A stretch of DNA of 46,818 nt, from positions 1-46,818 of the forward strand of contig CAIRYQ010000080.1 of the NCBI GenBank assembly GCA_903882875.1. The letters are read 5' to 3'. The DNA is from an uncultured Spartobacteria bacterium. GTDB lineage: Bacteria; Verrucomicrobiota; Verrucomicrobiia; Chthoniobacterales; Chthoniobacteraceae. Of this stretch, positions 7,125-15,252 are shown piece by piece. How positions within the stretch are numbered: position 1 is the stretch's first letter; each line of letters begins with the position of its first letter. A program made the position numbers and the translations under genes. The notes under the pieces are model-generated. The model was not told the origin of the DNA and searched no databases. It saw only the letters and a list, made by a program, of their open reading frames with translations.

Positions 7125-9106
7125 TGTCCTCGCTCTGGAAATTCCTCAGTTCGCTCCGTCTCACCGTCTGGCTCCTCGGCATCTCGGTGTTGCTCGTCTT
7201 CCTCGGCAGCCTCGCGCAGGTTCACGAGGGGCTGTGGAACGCGCAGGTGCGCTGGTTCAAGTCGTGGGTCATCACCACCGAGGTCGGAAATTTCCAAATC
7301 CCGTTTTTTCCCGGCGGGCATCTGCTCGGCGGCATGCTGCTCATCAATCTCCTCGCGGCGCATTTCAAGCGGTTCAAATTCAGCTTCGAGAAATTCGGCA
7401 TCCAGCTCACGCACTTCGGCATCATCGTGCTGCTCATCGGGCAGTTCATCACGGACCGGAAGCAGGTCGAGAGCTTCCTCGGGCTTGAGGAGGGCGAGTC
7501 GCGGAATTTTACCGAACATCACCGCGACGCGGAGCTTGTCTTTCTCCGCGACAAGGATGCGGACACCGACGAGGCCGTGTCCTTCCCCGAGGATCTGTTC
7601 AAGCCGCAGGGCTTGTTTTCCAAATCAAAGCTGCCCGCCGATCTCACGCACGGGAAGCTGCCGTTCACCGTGCGCGTGCTGGAGTTCGGCATGAACGGCG
7701 ACGTGCTCAGCCCCGCCTCGGTGAAGACGATGGCAGAGAGGCTGAAGACCGCGCTCGCGACGCTGGACGGGAAATTCTCCACCGCCGAGGCGCTCGCGCC
7801 CGTCGCCGAGGCGGACATTGCAAATGTCGAGCGCGCGATGGTGTGGCGGCGCGCGATGAACAAACTCGGCGGCTCGAATGCGGAGCTGCTCGCCGAAGTG
7901 AAGCGCGAGGCTGCCGACCCGAAGCAAGCCACCGGGCTGATGGCGAAGGTGAAAAAACAGTTCCGCGAGGACATGCTCGGCGCGTTCAAGCAGGCCGGTG
8001 AACGCGCGCGGAAATTCGGCGAGCCGCGCATGGGGCCGGAGATGCAGTTTGTCGCGGAACTCGAAGAGGCAGGCCATCTCGCGGACGCTGAAAAGGAGGA
8101 ATCGAAGGCGACGAACGGCGCCGGGCGCGGCGCACGTATCGTGAACCGCCCCGAGGTGAAGGACGACAAGATGGGTCGCAATTTCCAGTGGGCGGTGATC
8201 GAGATCATCGAGGGCGGCAAGTCGCTCGGCACTTGGCTTGCGTCGTCGCGGCTGAATCCGCAGGAATTCGAGGCAGGCGGCAAGAAGTGGCGCGTGCAGA
8301 TGCGCAATGAGCGCTACTATTTGCCCTACAACCTACAGCTCGTCCGCGCACGGCAGGAGGTCTATCAGGGCACCTCGCAGGCAAAGGAATTCGCAAGCCG
8401 CGTGAGAATCCTCAACGCGAACACGAAGGAGGATCGCGCGACGGACATCACGATGAACAACCCGCTGCGCTACTCGGGTCTCACCTTTTACCAGAGCACG
8501 ATGGGCCAGGGCGAACGCGGCCCCGGCACGGCGGCGCTGCTGTCCGCACTGAGCGGCAGGCCGCCTGAAGATTTTGTCGGCATGGAGGAGAAGGAAGGCG
8601 GACGCACGAGTGGCTTCCAAGTGGTGCAAAATCCGTCCATGCTCGCGCCGTACACGGGCTGCCTGCTCGTGGGATTCGGGATGCTGTGGCAGTTCCTTTT
8701 CCACCTCACCAATTTCCTCGCTAAACGCGCGGGCCTGCCGCCGCCAAGCTTCGGCGTGCCGCACGCGCTGCTGCCGCTGTGCGCGCTGCTCATCATGCTG
8801 CCGGATGTCTTTCTCGCGTGGATTGCGATTAAAAATGGCACGCTGTTCGCGCTCGCGGTGGTGGCCGTCACGCCGTTCATCCGAGGCGTGCTCGCGTGGC
8901 AGGTGTGGCGCGGGAAGTATCTCGTTTTCTCGATGGTGCTGCTGCTCGTGCCGACGATTCTCGCAGTGCCTTTCGCGTTGAAATACCAGGAGACGCACGG
9001 CGCGATGCTGTGGCCCGTGAGCATCGCGCAATTTGCAGCCTTCCTCGGCATCGCCTACGTTGTCTTCAGCAACCGCCCCAGCGGCAGCACACCCGCGCAC
9101 GCATGA
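7124..9106 (+). CDS. resB: ResB/Ccs1-like cytochrome c biogenesis protein
   Basis: 660 aa. Three N-terminal membrane segments (residues about 13-33, 60-78 and 90-108; the second includes LLGGMLLINLLAAHFKRFKF) precede a large periplasmic domain, and further hydrophobic segments after about residue 510 (YTGCLLVGFGMLWQFLFHL and following) close the protein. This is the ResB/Ccs1 layout of System II cytochrome c maturation, in which ResB and CcsA form the haem-delivery synthase. The central charged insert (about residues 195-350) is unusual and lengthens the protein relative to simple ResB. The start ATG at 7124 overlaps the lipoprotein stop and its own stop overlaps ccsA (ATGA), consistent with translational coupling. 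Confidence 0.85.
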   Translation: MSSLWKFLSSLRLTVWLLGISVLLVFLGSLAQVHEGLWNAQVRWFKSWVITTEVGNFQIPFFPGGHLLGGMLLINLLAAHFKRFKFSFEKFGIQLTHFGIIVLLIGQFITDRKQVESFLGLEEGESRNFTEHHRDAELVFLRDKDADTDEAVSFPEDLFKPQGLFSKSKLPADLTHGKLPFTVRVLEFGMNGDVLSPASVKTMAERLKTALATLDGKFSTAEALAPVAEADIANVERAMVWRRAMNKLGGSNAELLAEVKREAADPKQATGLMAKVKKQFREDMLGAFKQAGERARKFGEPRMGPEMQFVAELEEAGHLADAEKEESKATNGAGRGARIVNRPEVKDDKMGRNFQWAVIEIIEGGKSLGTWLASSRLNPQEFEAGGKKWRVQMRNERYYLPYNLQLVRARQEVYQGTSQAKEFASRVRILNANTKEDRATDITMNNPLRYSGLTFYQSTMGQGERGPGTAALLSALSGRPPEDFVGMEEKEGGRTSGFQVVQNPSMLAPYTGCLLVGFGMLWQFLFHLTNFLAKRAGLPPPSFGVPHALLPLCALLIMLPDVFLAWIAIKNGTLFALAVVAVTPFIRGVLAWQVWRGKYLVFSMVLLLVPTILAVPFALKYQETHGAMLWPVSIAQFAAFLGIAYVVFSNRPSGSTPAHA

Positions 9107-10998
9107 AAAAGTGGCTCCCTCTCATCATCACACTCCTCTTCGCAGGCTGGTATGCCGGCAAGCTCCGCGTGCCCGCGGACAAGGACTGGGCGTTCAATGA
9201 CTTTGGCCGCATCCCCGTCGTCGTGGACGGACGCCACATGCCGATGGACACGCTCGCGCGCACGGTGCTCACGCTGTTGCGCGAGAGGCAGGAGGCAAAC
9301 TACGAGCCGTGGAAGGACTGGTGGGAAAAACCGAAGATGGTCACCGCGACCGAGTGGGCGCTGGAGGCGATGGTCTCGCCGGAGATCGCCGACACGCGCC
9401 CCGTGATCCGCATAGACAATCCCGATCTGAAGGGCCTCTTCGATCTGCCGGCGGAAGCGGACAAGGCGAAGCAGACCGACGGCAAACATTTCTCGTGGGC
9501 GCAGCTCCAGCCGAAGTGGAATGAATTCATCTCCGAGGTGCGCCGCGCGTCCGCGAAGGAAGGGGAGAAGCAGACGCCCTACGAGCAGGCGCTCGTGCGG
9601 CTCGCCAGCGGCGCGCAGGCTTATCGGAAAATGAAGCTCACCTTCGGCCCCGCAGCCGAAGGCGATCTCGCCGCCGGGCTCACCGATTACGAGAAGCGCA
9701 TCGCCGCCTGGAGGGACGCATTCAAGGCGAGCCTGCAGGGGCAGGATTTTGATCAGCAGGCCTACGGCTGGGGCGAAGAACAGCGCACATCCGCCGCACT
9801 CATCGCCCCGCGCAAGGGCGCTGAAAAGGCGAGTGACTCGAAATGGGCGAGCGCCTTTGAGGAGGCGCTTGCGCTCGAACGCGGCGAGCCCGCATCCACA
9901 CTCGCGGGCTACGCGGAAATCGCGAAGGCATTCCGCACAGGCGACAAGCCCGGCTTTGCGGCCGCGGTGCGCAGCCACCTCGACAGTATCAAGGCAAAAG
10001 ACGGCTTCGCTGCCGATCTGAACAAGGCCTCCCGTGAACAACTCCTCAGTTTCGCCGCGCCATTCTACTACGGTATGAGCATCGCCGTTTTCGCCGCGCT
10101 CATGGCGATCGCGTCGTGGTTCAGCCCCGCGAAGCTCGAGTGGATGCGCCGCAGCGCCGTGCAGCTCATGGTGCTCGTGCTCGTGATTCACACCGCCGGC
10201 CTTATCACGCGCTACCTGATCGAAGGCCGCCCGCCGGTGACCACGCTTTACACGTCCGCGATTTTCATCGGATGGGCTGCGGCGATTTTCGGGCTCCTGT
10301 TCGAGAAAATCTACCCTTACGCCATCGGTGTCGTCGTCGCAGCCGCGCTGGAATTCGGTGCGCTCTTCATCGCGCATTATCTGCACATCCAGGACGGTGC
10401 TACTTTCAAAGTGCTGCAGCCTGTGCTCGACACGAACTTCTGGCTCGCGACGCACGTCGTCATGGTCACGCTCGGCTACGCGGCGACGTTCTTCGGCGGC
10501 TTCATCGCGATCATCTACATCGTCCGTGCCGCATTCGGCAGTCACCTCACGTCTGATCTTGCGAAGTCGCTTGCTCGGATGGTCTATGCGATCATCTGCT
10601 TTGCGACGCTGTTCAGCTTCGTCGGCACGATCCTCGGCGGGCTCTGGGCGGATCAGAGCTGGGGCCGTTTCTGGGGCTGGGACGTGAAGGAAAACGGCGC
10701 GCTGATGATCGTGATCTGGAATGCGATCCTGCTGCACGCGCGCTGGGGCGGAATCGTGCGCGAACGCGGCCTCATGTGCCTCGCCATCGGCGGCAACATC
10801 GTCACCGCATGGTCATGGTTCGGCGTGAACAACCTCGGCATCGGCCTTCACAGCTACGGCTTCACCTCGGGCGTGATGATCGCGCTCGTGGCCTTCGCCA
10901 TCTCGCAGGTTGCGCTGATCATCTGCGCCTGGTCGCTCTGCGATCCGAGCGTGAAAGACGGGAAATCCAAACGTGAACTTGAGCCGCAGCCGGCGTGA
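9103..10998 (+). CDS. ccsA: CcsA/CcsB-like cytochrome c synthase, extended
   Basis: 631 aa from the ATG at 9103. An N-terminal membrane anchor (residues 4-18) is followed by roughly 300 residues of soluble, periplasmic-looking sequence. From about residue 325 there are seven or more membrane helices with the tryptophan-rich haem-handling motif WGRFWGWDVKENGAL (about residues 523-537) and the conserved histidines of the CcmC/CcmF/CcsA family. It is expected to bind haem and attach it to apocytochrome CxxCH motifs together with ResB; the window itself encodes several CxxCH proteins. The long N-terminal domain is more than the minimal CcsA and is a notable feature of this lineage. It is the last gene of the operon, converging on the gene ending at 11026. 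Confidence 0.88.
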   Translation: MKKWLPLIITLLFAGWYAGKLRVPADKDWAFNDFGRIPVVVDGRHMPMDTLARTVLTLLRERQEANYEPWKDWWEKPKMVTATEWALEAMVSPEIADTRPVIRIDNPDLKGLFDLPAEADKAKQTDGKHFSWAQLQPKWNEFISEVRRASAKEGEKQTPYEQALVRLASGAQAYRKMKLTFGPAAEGDLAAGLTDYEKRIAAWRDAFKASLQGQDFDQQAYGWGEEQRTSAALIAPRKGAEKASDSKWASAFEEALALERGEPASTLAGYAEIAKAFRTGDKPGFAAAVRSHLDSIKAKDGFAADLNKASREQLLSFAAPFYYGMSIAVFAALMAIASWFSPAKLEWMRRSAVQLMVLVLVIHTAGLITRYLIEGRPPVTTLYTSAIFIGWAAAIFGLLFEKIYPYAIGVVVAAALEFGALFIAHYLHIQDGATFKVLQPVLDTNFWLATHVVMVTLGYAATFFGGFIAIIYIVRAAFGSHLTSDLAKSLARMVYAIICFATLFSFVGTILGGLWADQSWGRFWGWDVKENGALMIVIWNAILLHARWGGIVRERGLMCLAIGGNIVTAWSWFGVNNLGIGLHSYGFTSGVMIALVAFAISQVALIICAWSLCDPSVKDGKSKRELEPQPA

Positions 10999-11025
10999 TT
11001 GAGTGGAAAGCGCCGCCGCGCCGCG

Positions 11026-12185
11026 CTACGTGTTCGCCGCCCCATCCGCGGAGAAGATCTTCGTCGGATGCGCCTGGCGCTGAAAGGCACGCGCGATGCC
11101 CACGAGGATCAGCGAACATACCAGCGTGAGCCCGATGCCCGTCAGCGTGGATTCCCACCACAGTGAAACGTAGCTCGTGCCCGCGCTGCGCGGGGCGAGG
11201 TTCAGGCTCACGTTGCGCTGCATGTTTTTCGCCGCAGTCTCGAAAGTGCCGGAGCCCTGCATACGGGGATATTGCACCGCGATGTTGATATCGCACTTCA
11301 CCGCCTTGCCGGCGAGGCTCGCCTCGTCCGGAATCGTGACCCCGACCCAAGGCGTGGAGTTGGTGTTCTTCTCGCTCGACTTCGCGTAGATCGTCATCCC
11401 CCAGTCGTTCTGGTTCGTCTTCGTGACTGCCGGGAAGGAGTTGCTTCCCTCGCGAATCTGCACATCGGCCTTTCCACGCCAGTAGCTTTTGATGCTCGTG
11501 ATGTTTTCCGTCATGTAGATCCGCGTGGAATCACCGGGGCCGACGACCGGCGGGTACGCTTCGGCGTTCGCCTGCCAGCCGCGCGACGAGCGCACGATTT
11601 CCGGGGTCGCCGCGGCGATGACTGCGCCGAGCGCGAGCAAGAGCGACAGCATTTGGACGGTGGATTTCGGCGGGCTGGCGAGGTGCTTCACTGCGCGGGA
11701 TCCGTCGCCGGCCTGATGCAGGATTTTCCCCGAGGCCACATCCGCGGCGGCGCGTGTGACATTCGCCGACAAGTTGCTGTTCGGATTCCACAGGCTTGTC
11801 TTCCAGAGCACAGCCGCCGCGCATCCGGCGATTGCCGTCATCACCCACGTCAGCGTATTGAACTGCACAACATCCGTGCCGCCGAGAATCAGGCCCACAC
11901 CAAAGGCCAGCAGCGCGAACCAGAATACGAGCCACGATTTCCGCGCACGGCGCTGGCCGATCATGTCCGGCTGAAAAAGTCCGCACGTGGGGCAGGGTGG
12001 AGATCCGTGTCGCGTTCGATCGCCTTCTGCGCATTTTTGTTTGCCGTGGCCGATGCCTTCTCGGCGGAGCTGCCCGTGCCGGTGATTTTCCGGACGAACT
12101 CATACGCGTAGCTCCCGTCGCAGCCCACGCATTTGTGATGTTTCCAGCAACGAATCTGAATCGTGGAGGTGTAGGTCTTGGCCAT
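11026..12185 (-). pseudogene. Zinc-ribbon membrane protein gene split by one-base frameshift
   Basis: Read from 12185, the first frame gives 74 aa with CWKHHKCVGC near residues 13-22 and stops at 11961. A second frame, 312 aa from the ATG at 11964, has three membrane segments (about residues 10-30, 38-55, 103-118) and a C-terminal one near residue 280. Between the two, the second frame read upstream of its ATG gives PCPTCGLFQPDM directly before MIGQRR, a textbook second half of a zinc ribbon whose first half is the N-terminal CxxC. One missing C in the CCC run just before this point would explain the break. The intact product would be a roughly 385-aa zinc-ribbon membrane protein. Either the gene is disrupted, the frame is shifted during translation, or the base is a sequencing error. 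Function unknown. Confidence 0.75.
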
Positions 12186-12347
12186 ATGGCACGCATAGGA
12201 AAAATCCGGCGATTCAGAAACACAAATTTTTCCCCCGGGACAGGGGTATTAAAATCATACCGGCGTTCGATGGCAGCTCCCGGGTGGAGCACGCCTTGGC
12301 CGCTGGCGGAAGTGAGTTCGTCGTGTATGCTTCGCGTCCTTTTCCAA
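12186..12347. promoter_or_regulatory. Divergent intergenic region upstream of rimO
   Basis: 162 bases between the split zinc-ribbon gene and rimO. It contains AT-rich ATTAAAATCATACC at about 12249-12262, plausible as a promoter region in a GC-rich genome, though I cannot assign it to one gene. Confidence 0.35.
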
Positions 12348-13874
12348 ATGACCACACGCGCCACGACATCACCCGCACCAAGGGCGGCACGCCACATTCC
12401 GAAAGTCGGGATGATCTCGCTCGGCTGCGCGAAGAACCTCGTGGATGCGGAAATCATGCTCGGCGATGTGCTCGCGCGAGGGATGCAAATCACGAATGAC
12501 GCGGATCAGGCCGACGTGCTGATCGTGAACACTTGCGCGTTCATTGATTCGGCGAAGGAGGAGAGCATCGAGGCCATCATCGAGGCGCACGAAGCGAAAG
12601 GCCTGAAGAAGAAACACAAGAACCAGAAGCTGATCGTCGCGGGTTGCATGAGCCAGCGCTTCAGCGTGGAGCTGGCCGTGGAATTCAAGAGCGACGTGGA
12701 TGCGTTCATCGGGCTCGATCAGGTGAAAGATGTCGGCGGGATCATCGAGCGGGTGCTCGGGCGTGGGGCGGAGAAAAGTGCTCAGTCCTCAGTGCTCAGT
12801 GCTCAGAAGAACGGGCGCGTGCCAGTCACCAGTCACCAGTCACCAGTCACAGACGCGAAAGCCGACGTGCTCCTCCACGACGAATGGCAGCCGTTGAATC
12901 TCGTCTCGCGCAAACCGGTTTACATCCCCGACTGGGACACGCCGCGCGTCCGGCTCACGCCGCCGCACACCGCGTACACAAAAATCGCCGAGGGGTGCAA
13001 TCACCCGTGCAGCTTTTGCGTCATCCCGCAGATGCGCGGGCGGCATCGGTCGCGCACCATCGAGAGCGTCGTCGCGGAAGTGCGCGGGCTCGTCGCGGAG
13101 GGCGTGAAGGAGATCAACCTCATCAGCCAGGACACGACTTACTACGGCATGGATCTGTGGGCGGAAAAGGCGGGGCCGCGGCAGAAGGTGGATCCGTCTC
13201 GCGGTGTCACGCTCGTGCATCTGCTGCAGGAGCTGGACAAGATTAAGGGCGATTTTTGGATCCGCCTGCTCTACACGCACCCGGCGCACTGGAGCGACGA
13301 ACTCATCGAGTGCATCGCGAAGACGCGCCACGTCGCGCGCTACGTGGACATGCCGCTGCAGCACATCCACCCGCGCATGTTGGAAATCATGAAGCGCGAG
13401 ACGAGCAGCGAGCACATTGAGAATCTCATCACGCGCATCCGTGCCGGCATCCCCGGCATCGCGATTCGCACGACCTTCATCGTCGGCTTCCCCGGCGAGA
13501 CGGAGGAGGAATTTGAATACCTCCTCGACTTCATCGCACGCACGCGGTTCGAGCGGCTCGGCGTGTTCATGTATTCGCAGGAGGAAGGTTCGCGCGCCGC
13601 GAAAATGGAGGGCCAGCTCCCGGCGAAGGTGAAGCAGGCGCGCTTCAAGAAGGCGATGAAGCTCCAGCAGAAAATCGCCGCCGAGATCAGCAAGGCACAG
13701 GTCGGCAAGACGGTCCGTGCCGTCGTGGACCAGCCGCTCATCGCCCGCGGCGAGACCGACGCGCCGGACATTGACGGCCGCATCCTGCTGAAGAAGCCCG
13801 CGCCCGTCGGGGAGTTCGTGAACGTGCGAATCACCGGCACGCAGGTGTATGACCTCGTGGGTGAGGTGGTGTAA
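12348..13874 (+). CDS. rimO: Ribosomal protein uS12 methylthiotransferase RimO
   Basis: 508 aa from the ATG at 12348. The N-terminal UPF0004 domain has the three cysteines that bind the auxiliary cluster (Cys27 in SLGCAKNLVDAE, Cys63, Cys100). The radical SAM motif CNHPCSFC (Cys217, 221, 224) follows, and a TRAM-like domain ends the protein (residues about 430-508, GKTVRAVVDQP and VNVRITGTQVYDLVGEVV). The SLGCAKNLVD motif separates RimO from MiaB. The enzyme methylthiolates the conserved aspartate of ribosomal protein S12. Between the first two domains (residues about 143-172) is an insert coded by two sets of heptanucleotide repeats. The first codon may be later than chosen, since the extreme N-terminus is not conserved. 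Confidence 0.95.
   Translation: MTTRATTSPAPRAARHIPKVGMISLGCAKNLVDAEIMLGDVLARGMQITNDADQADVLIVNTCAFIDSAKEESIEAIIEAHEAKGLKKKHKNQKLIVAGCMSQRFSVELAVEFKSDVDAFIGLDQVKDVGGIIERVLGRGAEKSAQSSVLSAQKNGRVPVTSHQSPVTDAKADVLLHDEWQPLNLVSRKPVYIPDWDTPRVRLTPPHTAYTKIAEGCNHPCSFCVIPQMRGRHRSRTIESVVAEVRGLVAEGVKEINLISQDTTYYGMDLWAEKAGPRQKVDPSRGVTLVHLLQELDKIKGDFWIRLLYTHPAHWSDELIECIAKTRHVARYVDMPLQHIHPRMLEIMKRETSSEHIENLITRIRAGIPGIAIRTTFIVGFPGETEEEFEYLLDFIARTRFERLGVFMYSQEEGSRAAKMEGQLPAKVKQARFKKAMKLQQKIAAEISKAQVGKTVRAVVDQPLIARGETDAPDIDGRILLKKPAPVGEFVNVRITGTQVYDLVGEVV
12779..12850 (+). repeat. Two 4x7-bp heptanucleotide repeats inside rimO
   Basis: 12779-12806 is four copies of TGCTCAG (the second is TCCTCAG) and 12823-12850 is four perfect copies of CAGTCAC, separated by 16 bases. 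They fall in the linker between the UPF0004 and radical SAM domains and keep the frame open. Repeat number change would alter the linker length or frame. Confidence 0.9.
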
Positions 13875-13982
13875 TGGAACTTCCACGGATGAGTATCCGA
13901 GCTCTGATTCTCGCGATTCGGAAAGCAATGGGTTGCCAAACTGGAAGCCAACAGGCAGCAATGCTGCTACTCTCCTGTAAGA

Positions 13983-14666
13983 ATGAGCAACGCAACACGA
14001 ACCCCTGAAGCCGAAGGCCTAGATGTGGTGTTGGTGGGATCGTTCAACCCTGCAATTTTCCACCCGGAATGGTTTTTCCGACAAGGCATCGTCAGCGAGC
14101 AAGATGCAGCCGAAGCGAAGATTCAGGATGTCAGCGGGGAAATCACGATCGTTCAGCTCTCCGGTATTCGCATTCAGTGCGTCAGTGATCGGTTCAGTCT
14201 GGCGACGAAGAATATTTCGAATGCAGAACGGATACAGGACATGATTCGACACACCTTCAATCTGTTGTCCCACACGCCAATTACGGCCTGTGGCATCAAC
14301 CCTCACGTCCACTACCAAGTGAGCAGTGATGCCTACTGGCACACGATTGGCCATATGCTCGCGCCGAAAGAGTTGGTCTGGAACGATCTCATGGATCAGC
14401 CGGGAATGCAGTCGTTGACCATCCGGTCTCCTCGATGCGGAGAATTTGCAGGCGAAATCAATGTTACGGTGGAACCATCAGCGAAGCATCGCCCGGGCAT
14501 TTTCGTTCGAGCGAACTACCATTACGGCTTACCCGATGACTCGGTGCATGCTGGAGCCGCAGAATTGTTGCTGAAGTTCATTGAGAGCGAGTGGAAGCCG
14601 GCGTGCGGATTCGCGCGAAAAGTCGCCGACCAAATTTTTGAGAAAATCAAACCAGACCATGAGTGA
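13983..14666 (+). CDS. Unrecognised protein, first gene of three-gene operon
   Basis: 227 aa from the ATG at 13983. I do not recognise the family. The protein is soluble, with no signal peptide. It starts VVLVGSFNPAIFHPEWFFRQ and carries RFSLAT (about residues 76-81), a hydrophobic middle and a YHYGLPDDSVHAG stretch near the C-terminus; the alternation suggests an alpha/beta fold. The overall shape recalls sporadically distributed conflict-associated proteins such as TIGR04255, but I see no decisive motif. The gene and its two followers are AT-richer than neighbours, suggesting transfer. The downstream start lies inside its last codons (ATG at 14659, stop at 14666), so the two are translationally coupled. 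Confidence 0.75.
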   Translation: MSNATRTPEAEGLDVVLVGSFNPAIFHPEWFFRQGIVSEQDAAEAKIQDVSGEITIVQLSGIRIQCVSDRFSLATKNISNAERIQDMIRHTFNLLSHTPITACGINPHVHYQVSSDAYWHTIGHMLAPKELVWNDLMDQPGMQSLTIRSPRCGEFAGEINVTVEPSAKHRPGIFVRANYHYGLPDDSVHAGAAELLLKFIESEWKPACGFARKVADQIFEKIKPDHE

Positions 14667-15252
14667 AGCACTATCGACATCGAGCATTCCGCTAATGTGG
14701 GCTGCAAAGGAAGAGCGGCGCGGTGAAGCGTTGCCGACTGGTTTTTTTCTCTTCAAAGAAGAACAAGGTCTAGTCGTTCTCCGCGGTGCCACCGAGACAC
14801 AAGAGACGGCATCCGACAGCGACGTCACCATAGCCAATTCAACAACGACAAGCACGGTTGAAAAAAGTTCGGCGTCTGCGAAACCGCGCCGTGTCCCGCA
14901 GACAAGAACGATTCGTAGTCACCCGGAACAACGCTACATCCTGCTCAAGAAATACGAGGGATTCGTGACAGCCCGTAACGAGGAGAGTTTTTCGGCACGA
15001 CTGTTCGAGAACAACAACGATTACCCGGCGGTTGAGGCGGAATTCGACTTGGAAGAAGTTTCGGAAACCGATCGTGAACGGATCGTGGAAGGAGCACCGT
15101 TGGTGTGGACGATCGGCTATGCTTACGAAGGCAGCACGCTGAAGCGCGAGTCTCTGATCTATCTGCGCCGACTTCCGGCTTGGAGCGACAAGGAGCTTGA
15201 AAAAGGCCGGACCGCAGCGGATGACCTGACTCGTGGCATCCAATGGGAATAA
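14659..15252 (+). CDS. Unrecognised protein, second gene of three-gene operon
   Basis: 197 aa from the ATG at 14659, overlapping the previous gene by 8 bases and overlapped at its end by 20 bases by the MBL gene. Residues about 45-90 are serine/threonine-rich and look disordered (TIANSTTTSTVEKSSASAKP). The second half, from about residue 95, is a compact beta-rich domain (YILLKKYEGFVTARNEESFS, ARLFENNNDYPAVEAEFDLE, LVWTIGYAYEG) that could be an OB-like or small barrel fold, by appearance only. No catalytic motif is seen. The strict order and double overlap argue for a physical or functional complex with both neighbours. Confidence 0.75.
   Translation: MSEALSTSSIPLMWAAKEERRGEALPTGFFLFKEEQGLVVLRGATETQETASDSDVTIANSTTTSTVEKSSASAKPRRVPQTRTIRSHPEQRYILLKKYEGFVTARNEESFSARLFENNNDYPAVEAEFDLEEVSETDRERIVEGAPLVWTIGYAYEGSTLKRESLIYLRRLPAWSDKELEKGRTAADDLTRGIQWE

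Noticed and set aside
4904-7522. 872-aa minus-strand frame
   Set aside because: Only the part from 5866 to 4904 looks coding; the rest is antisense to the lipoprotein and resB genes.
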